A program made the translations under genes and the position numbers. The notes beneath the pieces are model-generated. The model searched no databases. It had not been told where the DNA came from and worked only from the letters and a program-made list of their open reading frames with translations. Of a stretch of 64,000 bases of DNA, positions 53,281 to 62,930 are shown in pieces. Source of the stretch: an uncultured Sphingorhabdus sp. (GTDB lineage Bacteria > Pseudomonadota > Alphaproteobacteria > Sphingomonadales > Sphingomonadaceae); assembly GCA_947492905.1 (NCBI GenBank), contig CANLOL010000001.1, positions 784,578-848,577 on the forward strand, read 5' to 3'. Each line of letters begins with the position of its first letter. The first letter of the stretch is position 1.

Positions 53281-53994
53281 ATGCAAGAAATCAACAATAT
53301 TATAATTTTAACGGGCGCGGGCATTAGCCAAGAGAGCGGTATTGATACATTCCGTTCCGAAGGCGGCTTATGGGAGCAACATAAGGTAGAGGATGTCGCC
53401 ACGCCAGAGGGGTTTGCGCGCGATCCAGATTTGGTGCTGCGGTTTTATGATATGCGGCGTGAGGCTATTCAAAAAGCACAGCCCAATGATGCGCATATTG
53501 CTTTGGCGCGTTTGGAACAGGGCCTGAAAGCACAGGATAAAAGCCTGCTCATTGTGACGCAAAATGTCGATGACCTGCACGAACGCGGCGGTGCGGATAA
53601 TGTGCTGCATATGCATGGACAGCATTTGACCGCATGGTGCACGGCCTGTGACGGGCGGCCTGAATGGCGCGGCACATTGATTGAACGGCCCGCTTGCCCA
53701 TTATGCGGAGAGGCTGGGCATTTACGGCCCGATGTGGTGTGGTTTGGCGAAATGCCCTATGAAATGGAACGGATATATGCTGCCCTATCGATTGCGGATT
53801 TATTTGTGAGCATTGGAACATCTGGCGCGGTTTATCCTGCGGCTGGCTTTGTACGTGAAGCGCGCGGCCAAGGCATTAAAACGATGGAGCTTAATCTAGA
53901 ACCATCGCAAGGAAGCCATTTTTTTGATGAAGCCCGTTATGGCAAAGCGAGTGAGATTGTACCCGCTTGGGTCGATGAAATTTTGGGTAATTAA
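53281..53994 (+). CDS. cobB: NAD-dependent protein deacylase (sirtuin, CobB type)
   Basis: A 237-aa sirtuin that removes acyl groups from lysines with NAD. It has ILTGAGISQESGIDTFR, the NAD region QNVDDLHERGG, the catalytic His in VLHMHGQ, a zinc site CTACDGRPEWR plus CPLCGE, and GTSGAVYPAAGF. FYDMRRE has the Y-x2-R pair that marks class III sirtuins able to remove succinyl and malonyl groups. I chose ATG 53281 because the NAD-binding core begins a few residues later; the frame is open back to 53218, which would overlap dapB. Confidence 0.93.
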   Translation: MQEINNIIILTGAGISQESGIDTFRSEGGLWEQHKVEDVATPEGFARDPDLVLRFYDMRREAIQKAQPNDAHIALARLEQGLKAQDKSLLIVTQNVDDLHERGGADNVLHMHGQHLTAWCTACDGRPEWRGTLIERPACPLCGEAGHLRPDVVWFGEMPYEMERIYAALSIADLFVSIGTSGAVYPAAGFVREARGQGIKTMELNLEPSQGSHFFDEARYGKASEIVPAWVDEILGN

Positions 53995-53997
53995 AAA

Positions 53998-54408
53998 CTA
54001 TAAATTACCCAAGGCAATCATATAGCCAATCCAGCCAATCGCCCAAGCATAGCTGATCCATGTGCCTATCACGCCTAGCGAACGTGGCAGCGGAGGTTTA
54101 CTGGCAGCATGTTTCATATGCAGGCCAATGATGTGCGCTAAGCGGGCGCTCATGAACAAAATACAAAGCGCCATAAGACCAAGATGATTGGCATTAGAAA
54201 GTTCCAATAAAGCGACCATGATAACAAACATAGGGGCATGTTCGGCCAAATTGCCATGGCTGCGCGTAGCTGCGGTTAATGCACCATCATCATTAGCATT
54301 ACCAAAGGCATCACCCGTTCTAAAACGTTGTTTGACCGTCAGTATGGCGGTGATTAATATAAGCAGCGCCAAAAATGCGGCGGTTAAAGCGGTAACTGGC
54401 AATGACAT
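53998..54408 (-). CDS. MAPEG family membrane protein
   Basis: A 136-aa protein with four membrane helices. The MAPEG core is RTGDAFGNANDDGALTAATRSHGNLAEHAPMFVIMVALLEL followed by ARLAHIIGL, cut here to its key parts: RSHGNLAEHAP and SARLAHIIG. Family members include glutathione-dependent membrane enzymes; bacterial ones such as YecN have no assigned substrate. It is convergent with the sirtuin gene, three bases apart, and follows the ThiF-like gene by 30 bases on the same strand. Confidence 0.9.
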   Translation of the reverse strand: MSLPVTALTAAFLALLILITAILTVKQRFRTGDAFGNANDDGALTAATRSHGNLAEHAPMFVIMVALLELSNANHLGLMALCILFMSARLAHIIGLHMKHAASKPPLPRSLGVIGTWISYAWAIGWIGYMIALGNL

Positions 54409-54438
54409 TTTGTTTCTCCCTCTAATTGAGAGCCTAGG

Positions 54439-55200
54439 CTAATTTCCGCAACTTGTACAAGCTTTATCCTTAGGCAGATTGATCGTGCGCATCGCAGGTT
54501 TTAAACCATCAAATATTTGCAATTTACCGACTTGGTCTTGGCCAAAACCTGTTAGCACGCGAATGGCTTCCATCGCGGCAAAGCTGCCCATTAATCCAAC
54601 CATTGCGCCCAATACGCCTTGCTCGGCGCAATTATCGCAATCATCAGGGTCATGCGCATCGCCAACGAAACAGCGATAGCAAGGCGCATTATCCCGCCAG
54701 CCATAAAATGTACCTATCTGGCCATGAAATTGGCCAATGGCCGCGCTAATAAGCGGGATTTGCGTCTTTACCGATAGATCGCTCACGATAAGGCGGGTGT
54801 GGAAATTATCCGTTCCATCAATGATAGCATCTACGCCTTGTGTGAATGCTCCGCCTTGCCGATGCTCCTCGGTAATGCGCATTTGCAGAGCATTAATTTT
54901 GACATTGGGATTGATTTTTTGCGCTGCAATTTTGGCGGCCTCTACCTTGGGGTGGCCAATGTCGGCATCGCTATATAAAATCTGTCGCTGCAGATTGGAT
55001 AATGATATCAGATCATCATCAATCAATGTGATTTTCCCGACGCCAGCTGCTGCTAAATATTGCAACGCTGGACAGCCAATGCCGCCCATGCCGATGATTG
55101 CAATATGGCTAGCGCATATGGCATTTTGCCCTGCGCCGCCAATTTCATGCAGCACCAAATGGCGCGCATAGCGGTCTAATTGATCGTCATTTAACGGCAT
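54439..55200 (-). CDS. HesA/MoeB/ThiF family adenylyltransferase
   Basis: A 253-aa E1-like enzyme that adenylates the C-terminus of a small sulfur-carrier protein such as MoaD or ThiS. It has the ATP motif IIGMGGIGCPALQYLAAAG, the Arg and Asp region LSNLQRQILY and IDGTDNFHTR. Zinc-binding pairs are CYRC and CDNC, with a C-terminal CTSC. The MoeB and ThiF members cannot be separated on this evidence. No rhodanese domain is fused. Its start lies within the end of the upstream hypothetical gene (14-base overlap), so they are cotranscribed with dut and coaBC. Confidence 0.9.
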   Translation of the reverse strand: MPLNDDQLDRYARHLVLHEIGGAGQNAICASHIAIIGMGGIGCPALQYLAAAGVGKITLIDDDLISLSNLQRQILYSDADIGHPKVEAAKIAAQKINPNVKINALQMRITEEHRQGGAFTQGVDAIIDGTDNFHTRLIVSDLSVKTQIPLISAAIGQFHGQIGTFYGWRDNAPCYRCFVGDAHDPDDCDNCAEQGVLGAMVGLMGSFAAMEAIRVLTGFGQDQVGKLQIFDGLKPAMRTINLPKDKACTSCGN

Positions 55201-55714
55201 TTTTATCGCAAGTCTTAGCTAATTGATATAATGGCTCTGCTTGCCCGACATACCATGGTTCACCCATGTCATTGCGGGCATCAATTTCTAGTTCAACATT
55301 ATTGGGTTTCAAAATTTCTAGCAGCTTGGTTGATATAGAAAAATCTGAATAGAAAACCTCACTATCCTTAACTGCCACAGACTCGATATGTTTGATACCT
55401 CGATTTAGAATCATTGAAGAAATGATATCGTCTTCATCAGAATTATAAAAATAATATAATCTAATTCCAGCACCATTGATTGATTCAATATTATCAACGC
55501 TGTTTTTGCTGCATTCGGCTAGGAAAATTACCGATGAATAATCCCATGATAGAAAAACAGCAGTAGGATATTTATCACCACTGCCGAGAGTATCACGATA
55601 TACCCATTGCTGGTTACGTGGAGGTTTTTGCGTCGGCTGGAGTTCACCTAATGGCATTTCTGTGGTTACAACAATAGTGTTGGCTAGCAATAAAAGGCTA
55701 GCGAGTATCGTCAT
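55187..55714 (-). CDS. Exported hypothetical protein between dut and the ThiF-like gene
   Basis: I do not recognise this 175-aa protein. A short hydrophobic N-terminus ([14 protein letters not shown]) may be a signal peptide. The rest looks like a compact alpha/beta domain with a conserved-looking [14 protein letters not shown] and C-terminal [12 protein letters not shown]. Two cysteines could form a disulfide. The start overlaps the dut stop as ATGA, and its end overlaps the ThiF-like start by 14 bases, so translation is coupled in a five-gene minus-strand run. The codon use is more AT-rich than its neighbours, suggesting a late addition to this operon. Confidence 0.75.
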   Translation of the reverse strand: MTILASLLLLANTIVVTTEMPLGELQPTQKPPRNQQWVYRDTLGSGDKYPTAVFLSWDYSSVIFLAECSKNSVDNIESINGAGIRLYYFYNSDEDDIISSMILNRGIKHIESVAVKDSEVFYSDFSISTKLLEILKPNNVELEIDARNDMGEPWYVGQAEPLYQLAKTCDKNAVK

Positions 55715-56160
55715 ACTCCCGTGGATCCAAAACCGCCGCTGCCTCTTTCGGTATCATCAAGGCTATCTACTTCATTCAGATTGGCGCGTTGCACGGGGGC
55801 TGCAATAATTTGCGCAATCCTATCGCCTTTATTGACCTGAAAATCTTCATCACCCAAATTGACCAAAATCACCTTAACCTCGCCGCGATAATCGCTGTCG
55901 ATAGTGCCGGGCGTATTTAGCACTGTCATACCATTTTTATAAGCCAAACCGGAACGCGGACGCACTTGGATTTCATATCCTTCGGGAATAGCAAAAGCAA
56001 AACCAGTGGCAATAGCGGCGCGGCGACCTGTGCGCACGACTGTGCTTTCTGCGGCGCAAATGTCCATGCCCGCAGCTCCAGCGCTTTCATAGCTAGGGAT
56101 CGATAGGCCTGCGCCATTGGGTAATCGTTTTACGGCAATGTTAATAGGGTCAAAGGACAT
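55711..56160 (-). CDS. dut: Deoxyuridine 5'-triphosphate nucleotidohydrolase
   Basis: Trimeric dUTPase, 149 aa, which breaks dUTP to dUMP and pyrophosphate and keeps uracil out of DNA. The five family motifs are visible: [41 protein letters not shown] and the C-terminal nucleotide lid [10 protein letters not shown]. Its start overlaps the coaBC end by 11 bases and its stop overlaps the next gene as ATGA. The dut-coaBC pairing is widespread in proteobacteria. Confidence 0.96.
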   Translation of the reverse strand: MSFDPINIAVKRLPNGAGLSIPSYESAGAAGMDICAAESTVVRTGRRAAIATGFAFAIPEGYEIQVRPRSGLAYKNGMTVLNTPGTIDSDYRGEVKVILVNLGDEDFQVNKGDRIAQIIAAPVQRANLNEVDSLDDTERGSGGFGSTGV

Positions 56161-57418
56161 TGGCTATTCTCTCCATAATAGTCTGGGCGACGCTTTCTTT
56201 GGTCGCATGTTCAATATTTTCTTCGCCATCGGCCGTAATGATATGGACGTCATTATGGTCTCCGCCCATCACGCCTTGGCCATTGGTGGTGGATACATCA
56301 TTGGCGATAATCCAATCGCACCCCTTGCGCGACAATTTGGCGCGGGCATGATCCAGAACATTCTCAGTCTCTGCTGCAAAACCGATAAGGAGTTTTGGGC
56401 GCTGCGCATGGTTTGATAGCTCTGCTAAAATATCGGGGTTCTCAATCAGTTGCAGCGGCGCAAGGGCATCTCCATCTTTCTTTATCTTTTGCTCTGCATT
56501 ATTGGCAGCACGCCAATCTGCAACTGCGGCCACCATGATAGCACAATCGGCTGGCAGCGCGTCATCAACGGCGCTCTGCATTTGCAATGCGCTTTCCACA
56601 TCAATACGCTCTACGCCTGTTGGTGTGGGCAGGTTCACTGGCCCAGCGATTAGAGTGACTGTTGCGCCCATTTTGGCGGCTGCATCGGCGATAGCAAAGC
56701 CTTGTTTGCCGCTCGAACGATTGGCGATATAGCGCACAGGGTCTATGGCTTCGCGCGTTGGCCCAGCAGTGATGAGGATATGCTTGCCAGCAAGAGCTTG
56801 GTTGTTTGCTATTGTGTCCTGCGCATTGCTCTGAGTTGTTGGGGATTGGCCATGACAAAGGCTCGCATCAAATGTCACGTTCAATTGCTTACAAATATGC
56901 TGTACGATTTCGGGTGGTTCAGGTAGCCTACCTGGGCCAAATTCACCGCACGCCATAGCCCCGCTATCGGGGGTCATCACCATCACACCATCTTCGCGCA
57001 ATTGATTGATATTGCGCTGCGTAGCGGCATGGTTCCACATGCGTACATTCATTGCGGGAACAGCCAAAACGGGTTTGTCAGTGGCCAGCAATATGGTGGT
57101 GGCCAGATCATCGCTAATCCCTGCATTCATCTTGGCCATAAGGTTGGCCGTGGCGGGGCAAATGACGATTAGGTCTGCTTGGCGTGATAATTGGATATGG
57201 CCAATTTCACGTTCATCTTTTAGGTTGAACATATCGCCATAGACATGATCTTCGGTCATCACGCCCAATGACAGCGGCGTGACAAATTCGGCTGCGCTTT
57301 TGGTCATTACGGCGCGCACCGCAATATCATGGCGGCGCAATATGCGCACCAATTCGAGCGATTTATAAGCCGCAATTCCGCCTGAGACGATGAGGAGTAT
57401 TTGTTTTTTATCGTTCAT
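56150..57418 (-). CDS. coaBC: Bifunctional phosphopantothenoylcysteine decarboxylase/phosphopantothenate-cysteine ligase
   Basis: CoaBC performs two steps of coenzyme A synthesis. The 422-aa protein has the flavin-dependent decarboxylase half ([51 protein letters not shown]) and the ligase half ([27 protein letters not shown], shown in part, with NPDILAEL and GFAAET). I chose ATG 57418, which has AAGG six bases upstream; the frame continues four codons to another ATG at 57430. It is first in the coaBC-dut-hypothetical-ThiF run. Confidence 0.95.
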   Translation of the reverse strand: MNDKKQILLIVSGGIAAYKSLELVRILRRHDIAVRAVMTKSAAEFVTPLSLGVMTEDHVYGDMFNLKDEREIGHIQLSRQADLIVICPATANLMAKMNAGISDDLATTILLATDKPVLAVPAMNVRMWNHAATQRNINQLREDGVMVMTPDSGAMACGEFGPGRLPEPPEIVQHICKQLNVTFDASLCHGQSPTTQSNAQDTIANNQALAGKHILITAGPTREAIDPVRYIANRSSGKQGFAIADAAAKMGATVTLIAGPVNLPTPTGVERIDVESALQMQSAVDDALPADCAIMVAAVADWRAANNAEQKIKKDGDALAPLQLIENPDILAELSNHAQRPKLLIGFAAETENVLDHARAKLSRKGCDWIIANDVSTTNGQGVMGGDHNDVHIITADGEENIEHATKESVAQTIMERIANVL

Positions 57419-57508
57419 AGGAACCTTCATGCCACAAGGATACAGCTAGAGTCTATAATCCCTGTATTTTTCTAGATTTTTATTTATTGTCTCAAGTGAG
57501 GAGATTTT

Positions 57509-57967
57509 ATGCGTAAAATAATAATGTTGGCACTTTTATGCCTCTCTCTTAACAGCTGTAGTCGCCCGTATGGAGAGATTATTGCTGAAATAGAAAACAG
57601 TAAGATCATGTTCCACATTCGTTATCCAGGTTTGTTTCTTGATAAGGTTTTTGGATGGGATGATGAGAATCATCAAATAGAAACGCTGTTTGTGTTTAGC
57701 GATAATAAAATCATTTGGTCTTTCACTATGTCGAATGGTTTATTTGCGCCCTATCCTGTAACTTATGGTCAAGAAGTTATATCTTCAACTGTCACAGTAG
57801 CCCCGCAAAAATTACAGAGAAATAAGGATTATAAGATATTGGTAATAGAGCGTCCTAGGCAAAAACTTGTTAATGATGACATTGATATAGATAGTATTGA
57901 TTATGATGCTATTGGTTCATTCCGATTGAATTTAGACGGTTCGATTGCGAATTTGAAGTCTTATTAA
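57509..57967 (+). CDS. Hypothetical lipoprotein
   Basis: A 152-aa protein of unknown function. The N-terminus MRKIIMLALLCLSLNSCS has a lipoprotein signal with C17 in LNSC. The mature part seems beta-rich (EIIAEIENSKIMFHIRYPG, LFVFSDNKIIWSFTM), perhaps a small beta-sandwich. AGTGAGGAG gives a good ribosome site before ATG 57509. It diverges from coaBC and its last 36 bases overlap the convergent membrane protein gene. No family is recognised. Confidence 0.75.
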   Translation: MRKIIMLALLCLSLNSCSRPYGEIIAEIENSKIMFHIRYPGLFLDKVFGWDDENHQIETLFVFSDNKIIWSFTMSNGLFAPYPVTYGQEVISSTVTVAPQKLQRNKDYKILVIERPRQKLVNDDIDIDSIDYDAIGSFRLNLDGSIANLKSY

Positions 57968-58399
57968 CCCCCAAGAAAGACTAGCACAAATTAGTCCATA
58001 TATCATGCCAGTTGCTGATAGTTCCAACCATTTCGTATAGCCCAGTCTCAAGAAGAAGGCATAAAAAAACATAGATGGTATACCAAGCAATGCGCCTGTT
58101 AGTGCCCAAACATAAAATTTGATGAATATTGGGTGCTGTTTGATTAATTTTATACACCGGCTTGTTATGAATAATACCAATGGCCATAAACAGAAAAGTG
58201 ACCAGAAAATTGACAAGAAAAGGGAGAATATTAATTCACTCATAATAAATCGAGGAACCTCAGTTACATAGGGTGCGCCCAAATATAAATCATTACGAAA
58301 TGCAAATAATGCGCTGGTCGCGGTAATCAATGATGCTATATATGTAGTAAGACCTATTCGTGCATTTGAAAAAGCGTCGCTTAATTCACTATCAGTCAT
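57932..58399 (-). CDS. Hypothetical four-helix membrane protein
   Basis: A 155-aa protein with four predicted membrane segments (about residues 17-33, 52-77, 93-116 and 124-146) and short polar loops. No family is recognised. Its 3' end overlaps the convergent lipoprotein gene by 36 bases, so the C-terminal basic stretch RLQIRNRTV is encoded opposite the lipoprotein's end. ATG 58399 follows GGAGGTG. The two overlapping genes may form a small horizontally gained pair. Confidence 0.72.
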   Translation of the reverse strand: MTDSELSDAFSNARIGLTTYIASLITATSALFAFRNDLYLGAPYVTEVPRFIMSELIFSLFLSIFWSLFCLWPLVLFITSRCIKLIKQHPIFIKFYVWALTGALLGIPSMFFYAFFLRLGYTKWLELSATGMIYGLICASLSWGLIRLQIRNRTV

Positions 58400-58474
58400 A
58401 CACCTCCTCCATTATCGCTTTGTTGCTATGTTAATGGAAAATATCAAATATGAAAGGCTATTAAGCGTCTCCTG

Positions 58475-59962
58475 TCAATGCCCGATAACGCCAAGGCTTT
58501 TGAACGGCTTTTCATGATCGCTATATTTTTCAACCAAAGTCGCGCTAGCTTCATTCATGCCGATGATCTCAACTTGCTTGCCCTCATTTTTGAGGCGTTC
58601 AGCGATTTTATCTAATATGCCCGTTGCGGAAATATCCCAAAAATGCGCATCATGAATATCGATTACAACCTTGTCGATATTCTCTTCGTTAAATTCCATC
58701 GCTTCATACATCATATCAACCGAGCCAAAGAAAATTTGTCCGCCAAAAATATAGTGATGGGTTTTATCTTCGATATGATCTTTGAAGGTGACCAATTGGC
58801 GCACTTTATAGGCAAAGAATATACCGCTGAGCAATACACCCGTTAGCACACCGATAGACAGATCATGCGTCCAGACCACCATGACGACGGTTGCTACCAT
58901 CACTACGCTAGAAGGCCAAGGGTGATGGCGAATTTCGGTAAAGCTCTGCCAGCGGAATGTGCTGATCGATACGAATATCATGATCGCGACTAAGGCAGGC
59001 ATTGGGATTTGCGCGACCCAATCACCCAGAGCAACAATGAGGATAAGCAGCATGACACCCGCTACGAAAGTAGAGAGACGGCGACGACCGCCTGATTTTA
59101 TGTTAATCACCGATTGACCAATCATAGCACAGCCGCCCATGCCGCCGATAAAGCCAGTCACGAAATTGGCAATGCCTTGGCCATAAGTTTCGCGCTTTTT
59201 ATCGCTGCGTGTTTCGGTCATATCATCAACGATTGATGCGGTAAGCAGGGATTCGAGCAAACCAACAGCCGCCATCGCCAGAGAATAAGGCGCTATGATT
59301 TGTAGTGTTTCCCAAGTGATTGGAATTTCGGGGATATGAAACCAAGGAATTGTCTCCGGTAATTTCCCTGTGTCGCCGACGGTGGTGACATCTAATTTGA
59401 AATAAATAGAAACTGCTGCGATTAAAACAATCGCCACCAATGGCGCTGGCACGGCCTTTGTAATATAGGGTATGCCGTAAATCATGGCGAGGCCAGCGGC
59501 GACCATAATATAGGTTGTTGCTGTGAAATTATCACCCATGAGCATTGGCAATTGCGCCATAAATATGAGGATCGCGAGCGCATTAACAAAGCCCGTTATC
59601 ACACTGCGCGATACAAAACGCATCAGCAAGTCGAGCCGCAGCAGGGCAGCAATGGCTTGGAAAATTCCCATCAATATGGTTGCGGCGAACAGATATTCGA
59701 CACCATAATCGCGCACCAACGGAACCACCAAAACAGCAATAGCCGCCGTAGCCGCGCTAATCATGCCGGGGCGACCGCCAATGATAGAAATGATAACAGC
59801 GATTGAGAAGCTAGCATAGAGGCCGACGCGCGGGTCTACGCCTGCGATTATGGAAAAACCGATGGCTTCTGGAATTAGCGCGAGTGCAACGACAAGGCCG
59901 GACAAAAATTCAGCTTTTGGGTTGGATAACCAATCGCGTTTAAAATCGCTGTGAATTGCCAT
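58475..59962 (-). CDS. SulP family anion transporter with STAS domain (bicarbonate-type candidate)
   Basis: A 495-aa carrier with around ten to fourteen hydrophobic segments and a C-terminal STAS domain (from about 400; [22 protein letters not shown]). SulP motifs are [25 protein letters not shown] and [18 protein letters not shown]. Members move sulfate, bicarbonate or dicarboxylates. Two carbonic anhydrase genes follow, which favours bicarbonate, as for BicA. The lack of sulfate assimilation genes nearby agrees. This is inference; key residues for anion choice are not readable from here. Confidence 0.88.
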   Translation of the reverse strand: MAIHSDFKRDWLSNPKAEFLSGLVVALALIPEAIGFSIIAGVDPRVGLYASFSIAVIISIIGGRPGMISAATAAIAVLVVPLVRDYGVEYLFAATILMGIFQAIAALLRLDLLMRFVSRSVITGFVNALAILIFMAQLPMLMGDNFTATTYIMVAAGLAMIYGIPYITKAVPAPLVAIVLIAAVSIYFKLDVTTVGDTGKLPETIPWFHIPEIPITWETLQIIAPYSLAMAAVGLLESLLTASIVDDMTETRSDKKRETYGQGIANFVTGFIGGMGGCAMIGQSVINIKSGGRRRLSTFVAGVMLLILIVALGDWVAQIPMPALVAIMIFVSISTFRWQSFTEIRHHPWPSSVVMVATVVMVVWTHDLSIGVLTGVLLSGIFFAYKVRQLVTFKDHIEDKTHHYIFGGQIFFGSVDMMYEAMEFNEENIDKVVIDIHDAHFWDISATGILDKIAERLKNEGKQVEIIGMNEASATLVEKYSDHEKPFKSLGVIGH

Positions 59963-60160
59963 GCTCTATTGCCTCTGAATATATATTGTTTTGATAATTT
60001 ATGTTGCGCTGCAAAATTCACTCCGCTTTAGGCAAAGAGCGTTTAAGGTCAAGAAAATTAATATTATATCTTGTAATGCGAACATTTTGTTCTTATTAGA
60101 ATGGTGCACAGATATTCGATTTGTGATTGTTTATTTTTTTTGACTATTAAGGAGTGAAAT

Positions 60161-60919
60161 ATGAAATTCTCTAAGAAAACAGGTCTTTTATTTGCAGCAG
60201 CTTCTGCTCTAGTTATTGCTGGATGCTCAACAGAATCAGTTGATGATAGCGAAACCACAGAAACAGAAGCCAAAACTGAAAAAGCAGCATGGGGCTATGG
60301 CGAGGCTGATGGCCCATCAGCTTGGGGCGATTTGAGCGAAGAATATGCAACCTGCAAAACAGGCAAAGAGCAATCACCGATTGATCTACCTGCTGCAAGT
60401 GATGCAAATATTACGCAAGTTTCAGTTAACTATGGTGCAAGCGAAGCCAAGATTGTCAACAAAGGCTATACCGTACAAGCCGATTTTGAATCTGGTTTCA
60501 CAATGACCTCTGGTGAAACTGAATATGGTCTGGTTCAGTTCCATATGCACACACCATCGGAAAATACGATTGCCGGCAAAGCATTTCCATTAACGGCGCA
60601 TCTTGTGCATGCGACAGAAGGCGGCGACTTAGCTGTTTTGGGTCTGATGTTCGAAGAAGGCGAAGCCAATCCGCAATTGCAAGCAATGCTTGATAATGTT
60701 GATGGCGCAGTCAGCATCGATGTGGCTGCTATGTTACCAGCAAGCCTAGATGTTTATAATTTCGCTGGTTCATTGACTACTCCGCCATGTAGCGAAGGTG
60801 TTAATTGGCATGTTGCGACAACGCCAGTAACAGCGAGCAAGGAACAGATTGAAGCCTTGAACGGATTAATGGGCAATAATGCGCGTCCTGTTCAACTGCT
60901 AAACGATCGTATATTATAA
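60161..60919 (+). CDS. Alpha-class carbonic anhydrase, predicted lipoprotein
   Basis: The 252-aa zinc enzyme interconverts CO2 and bicarbonate. Zinc ligands can be placed at H128 and H130 (FHMHTPSEN) and H147 (TAHLVH). The opening WGYGEADGPSAWGDL and QSPIDL are typical of the class, as is TTPPCSEGVNWH. A lipoprotein signal ends at C22 (VIAGC), and an acidic, threonine-rich linker follows, so it is probably periplasmic and membrane-anchored. AAGGAG sits before ATG 60161. It diverges from the SulP gene. A clear terminator follows. With the SulP carrier and the beta-class enzyme it forms a bicarbonate handling group. Confidence 0.94.
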   Translation: MKFSKKTGLLFAAASALVIAGCSTESVDDSETTETEAKTEKAAWGYGEADGPSAWGDLSEEYATCKTGKEQSPIDLPAASDANITQVSVNYGASEAKIVNKGYTVQADFESGFTMTSGETEYGLVQFHMHTPSENTIAGKAFPLTAHLVHATEGGDLAVLGLMFEEGEANPQLQAMLDNVDGAVSIDVAAMLPASLDVYNFAGSLTTPPCSEGVNWHVATTPVTASKEQIEALNGLMGNNARPVQLLNDRIL

Positions 60920-60952
60920 TCTTACCCCTTGATCTACTCGATCAATAAAATT

Positions 60953-60980
60953 GGCCTCGCAGCGATGCGGGGCCTTTTTT
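60953..60980 (+). terminator. Rho-independent terminator after the alpha carbonic anhydrase gene
   Basis: Stem GGCCTCGCA / TGCGGGGCC with loop GCGA and one T-G pair, followed by six T residues. It lies 34 bases after the stop. Confidence 0.9.
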
Positions 60981-60996
60981 GATGCGGGACTGTTAT

Positions 60997-61620
60997 TTAT
61001 GGCCGATCAAAAAAATCAACCTCGCCAGTATTGAAATTATAATAAGCGCCAACGACTTTTAGAGTGCCAGCATCTTGAGGCTCGCGCAAAATAGGATCGG
61101 TGGCATTGCGCAACATTTGCACTTGGCGGCTAACATTGGCGCGAATGCTATTTTCCAGCAATGCATCTTCATCGCTGCCATCGGATTTTAATACGGACGG
61201 GATAATCGGTTCGATCATGCGGCCAATGCTGCCTGGGAATATAGTATTATCCTGCACGACACTGATGGCCGCTGCTACCGCGCCGCAGCTTTGATGCCCC
61301 ATCACCACGACCAATGGCACGCCCAGCGGACCAACGGCAAATTCAATCGAACCGAGCGCCACTGTATCAATGGTATTGCCAGCATTACGTACGATGAACA
61401 ATTCACCCAATCCGCGGCCAAACAAAAGCTCTGGTGATACGCGGCTATCGCTACAACTCAGATAGGCTGCCATAGGCGCTTGGGCCTTGGCCAGTTCAAG
61501 GCGTAATTTGGGATCGGCGGGAATATCTTGCGCTTCACCACTTAAAAAGCGTTTATTGCCCTCAATGAGCAGCTCTAATGCTTCATCAGGATTGGCGGTA
61601 GTGCGAACAACGTCAGTCAT
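60997..61620 (-). CDS. Beta-class carbonic anhydrase
   Basis: A 207-aa cytoplasmic zinc enzyme. The active site is C56-x-D58-x-R60 in SCSDSRVSPE, with H109 and C112 in MGHQSCGAV. RNAGNTIDTVALGSIEFAV is the family core. I chose ATG 61620 (MTDVVRTTANPDEAL) because AAGGGC lies upstream; the frame continues nine codons. It is convergent with the alpha-class gene, whose terminator lies between them. A periplasmic alpha enzyme, a SulP carrier and a cytoplasmic beta enzyme would together convert, import and re-convert bicarbonate. Confidence 0.94.
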   Translation of the reverse strand: MTDVVRTTANPDEALELLIEGNKRFLSGEAQDIPADPKLRLELAKAQAPMAAYLSCSDSRVSPELLFGRGLGELFIVRNAGNTIDTVALGSIEFAVGPLGVPLVVVMGHQSCGAVAAAISVVQDNTIFPGSIGRMIEPIIPSVLKSDGSDEDALLENSIRANVSRQVQMLRNATDPILREPQDAGTLKVVGAYYNFNTGEVDFFDRP

Positions 61621-61717
61621 AAATAAGCCCTTATAAAGTTTGGGCATTCATAGTGGGGTGATATGCAAATGTATAGTGTTCAGATCACGAATTAACAGTG
61701 ATCACCCTGCGCTTGTT

Positions 61718-62923
61718 TCAATATTGCCCCTCATCCATAAACTTTTTTTCAAAAGCTCTCAAAAATAATGGAACCCATGACGTATGATTATGCGCTGAGT
61801 TCTCAAATCGTATGTCCACTGTTGATCCTAAGGCTTCAATCTCTTGCGCATATATTTTTGTATCAGCGGCAAAGGCCTCTTCATATTTCCCTGCACCAAA
61901 ACTAAAATTAATAGAGTTTAAGCTTCTAGAGTTGCTTTTATTTATGACCTCACTGGGAGTTCCTGCTGGTGAAAAAGACCATACGGTTTCTGTAAATTTT
62001 GGATATTCGGTTGCAAAACTAACCACCCATGCACCACCTGCTGACTTTCCAGTTAAAATTCTTCCAGAGGCCCCTTCATCATACCCTAAATGGGCTTCAA
62101 TTTCTGGAACAAGTTTCAAACGAAAATTTGACGCATAAGCAGCATAAAGTGATCCGTCAGAATCAACAATAGAATTACTCTTCATATATTCAAGCAATCG
62201 CGTGTCACTATCTCCTGATTCAAAACCTACAAATGCTATATTGGGTATGGCTGCTTTTTTTGATTTAAAGAAAGCTATTAGAGAACGAACATATGGATAA
62301 ATGTCAGATCCATCTTTTGCATATATGATATGATCTGGACTGCGGTCTGGATAGGCTCTGTAGATGTATATATCTCTATCGAAATTATCTGAAGAAAACT
62401 TATTTATATTATCTTGGTCAATACCATCTGATAAATTGCTATATATGCTTTGATATTGATCGAGCTCATTGAAAATAAATTTGTCCCCTATAAATGATTT
62501 CTGTCCTAATAAGCTAATTTCGAAAAAGCTATCAATAGGCAGCCTAAATTGTGCAAAATGGAAACTCCCAATATCTGGTCTTTTGATAATGCGTAAAGGG
62601 GACTGTATATCACAACAAATAAAAGAGACAGAAGATGGGTTCAGAGCGTATACCTTTAAAATAGGTGGCTCATATTGAACGTTAAATTCACCTGAATAAT
62701 CATCCATTTGCACTAGCTTTTTAAGATAGGGTTCCCAATCACTATCATCTTTCGGTATCAATTCGCATATGCCAATGGTTTTGGTATCACATGGCTTTTC
62801 TGGTGCAATATGTGACAATATATGAGAGAGGCTATCGTCACTCTGCTGAGCATTAACATTATAACCAACTAATAGCGATGCAGCCATTGCCATAATTATA
62901 ATGCCGAATGACTTATAATGCAT
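61718..62923 (-). CDS. Exported alpha/beta hydrolase (esterase-like)
   Basis: A 401-aa secreted protein: signal peptide ending NAQ at residue 26, then a beta-rich N-terminal domain (PPILKVYALNPSSVSFICCDI) and an esterase-D-like alpha/beta-hydrolase domain. The nucleophile is the Ser of LTGKSAGGAWVVSFA and a likely catalytic His is in ENSAHNHTSWVP. Carbohydrate and siderophore esterases of this group have similar layout. I chose ATG 62923 since the signal peptide begins there; the frame is open a further 33 codons into the ubiB region. The stop of ubiB lies seven bases upstream of the start, so the genes may be cotranscribed. Codon use is AT-rich. Confidence 0.82.
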   Translation of the reverse strand: MHYKSFGIIIMAMAASLLVGYNVNAQQSDDSLSHILSHIAPEKPCDTKTIGICELIPKDDSDWEPYLKKLVQMDDYSGEFNVQYEPPILKVYALNPSSVSFICCDIQSPLRIIKRPDIGSFHFAQFRLPIDSFFEISLLGQKSFIGDKFIFNELDQYQSIYSNLSDGIDQDNINKFSSDNFDRDIYIYRAYPDRSPDHIIYAKDGSDIYPYVRSLIAFFKSKKAAIPNIAFVGFESGDSDTRLLEYMKSNSIVDSDGSLYAAYASNFRLKLVPEIEAHLGYDEGASGRILTGKSAGGAWVVSFATEYPKFTETVWSFSPAGTPSEVINKSNSRSLNSINFSFGAGKYEEAFAADTKIYAQEIEALGSTVDIRFENSAHNHTSWVPLFLRAFEKKFMDEGQY

Positions 62924-62930
62924 ATTGATT

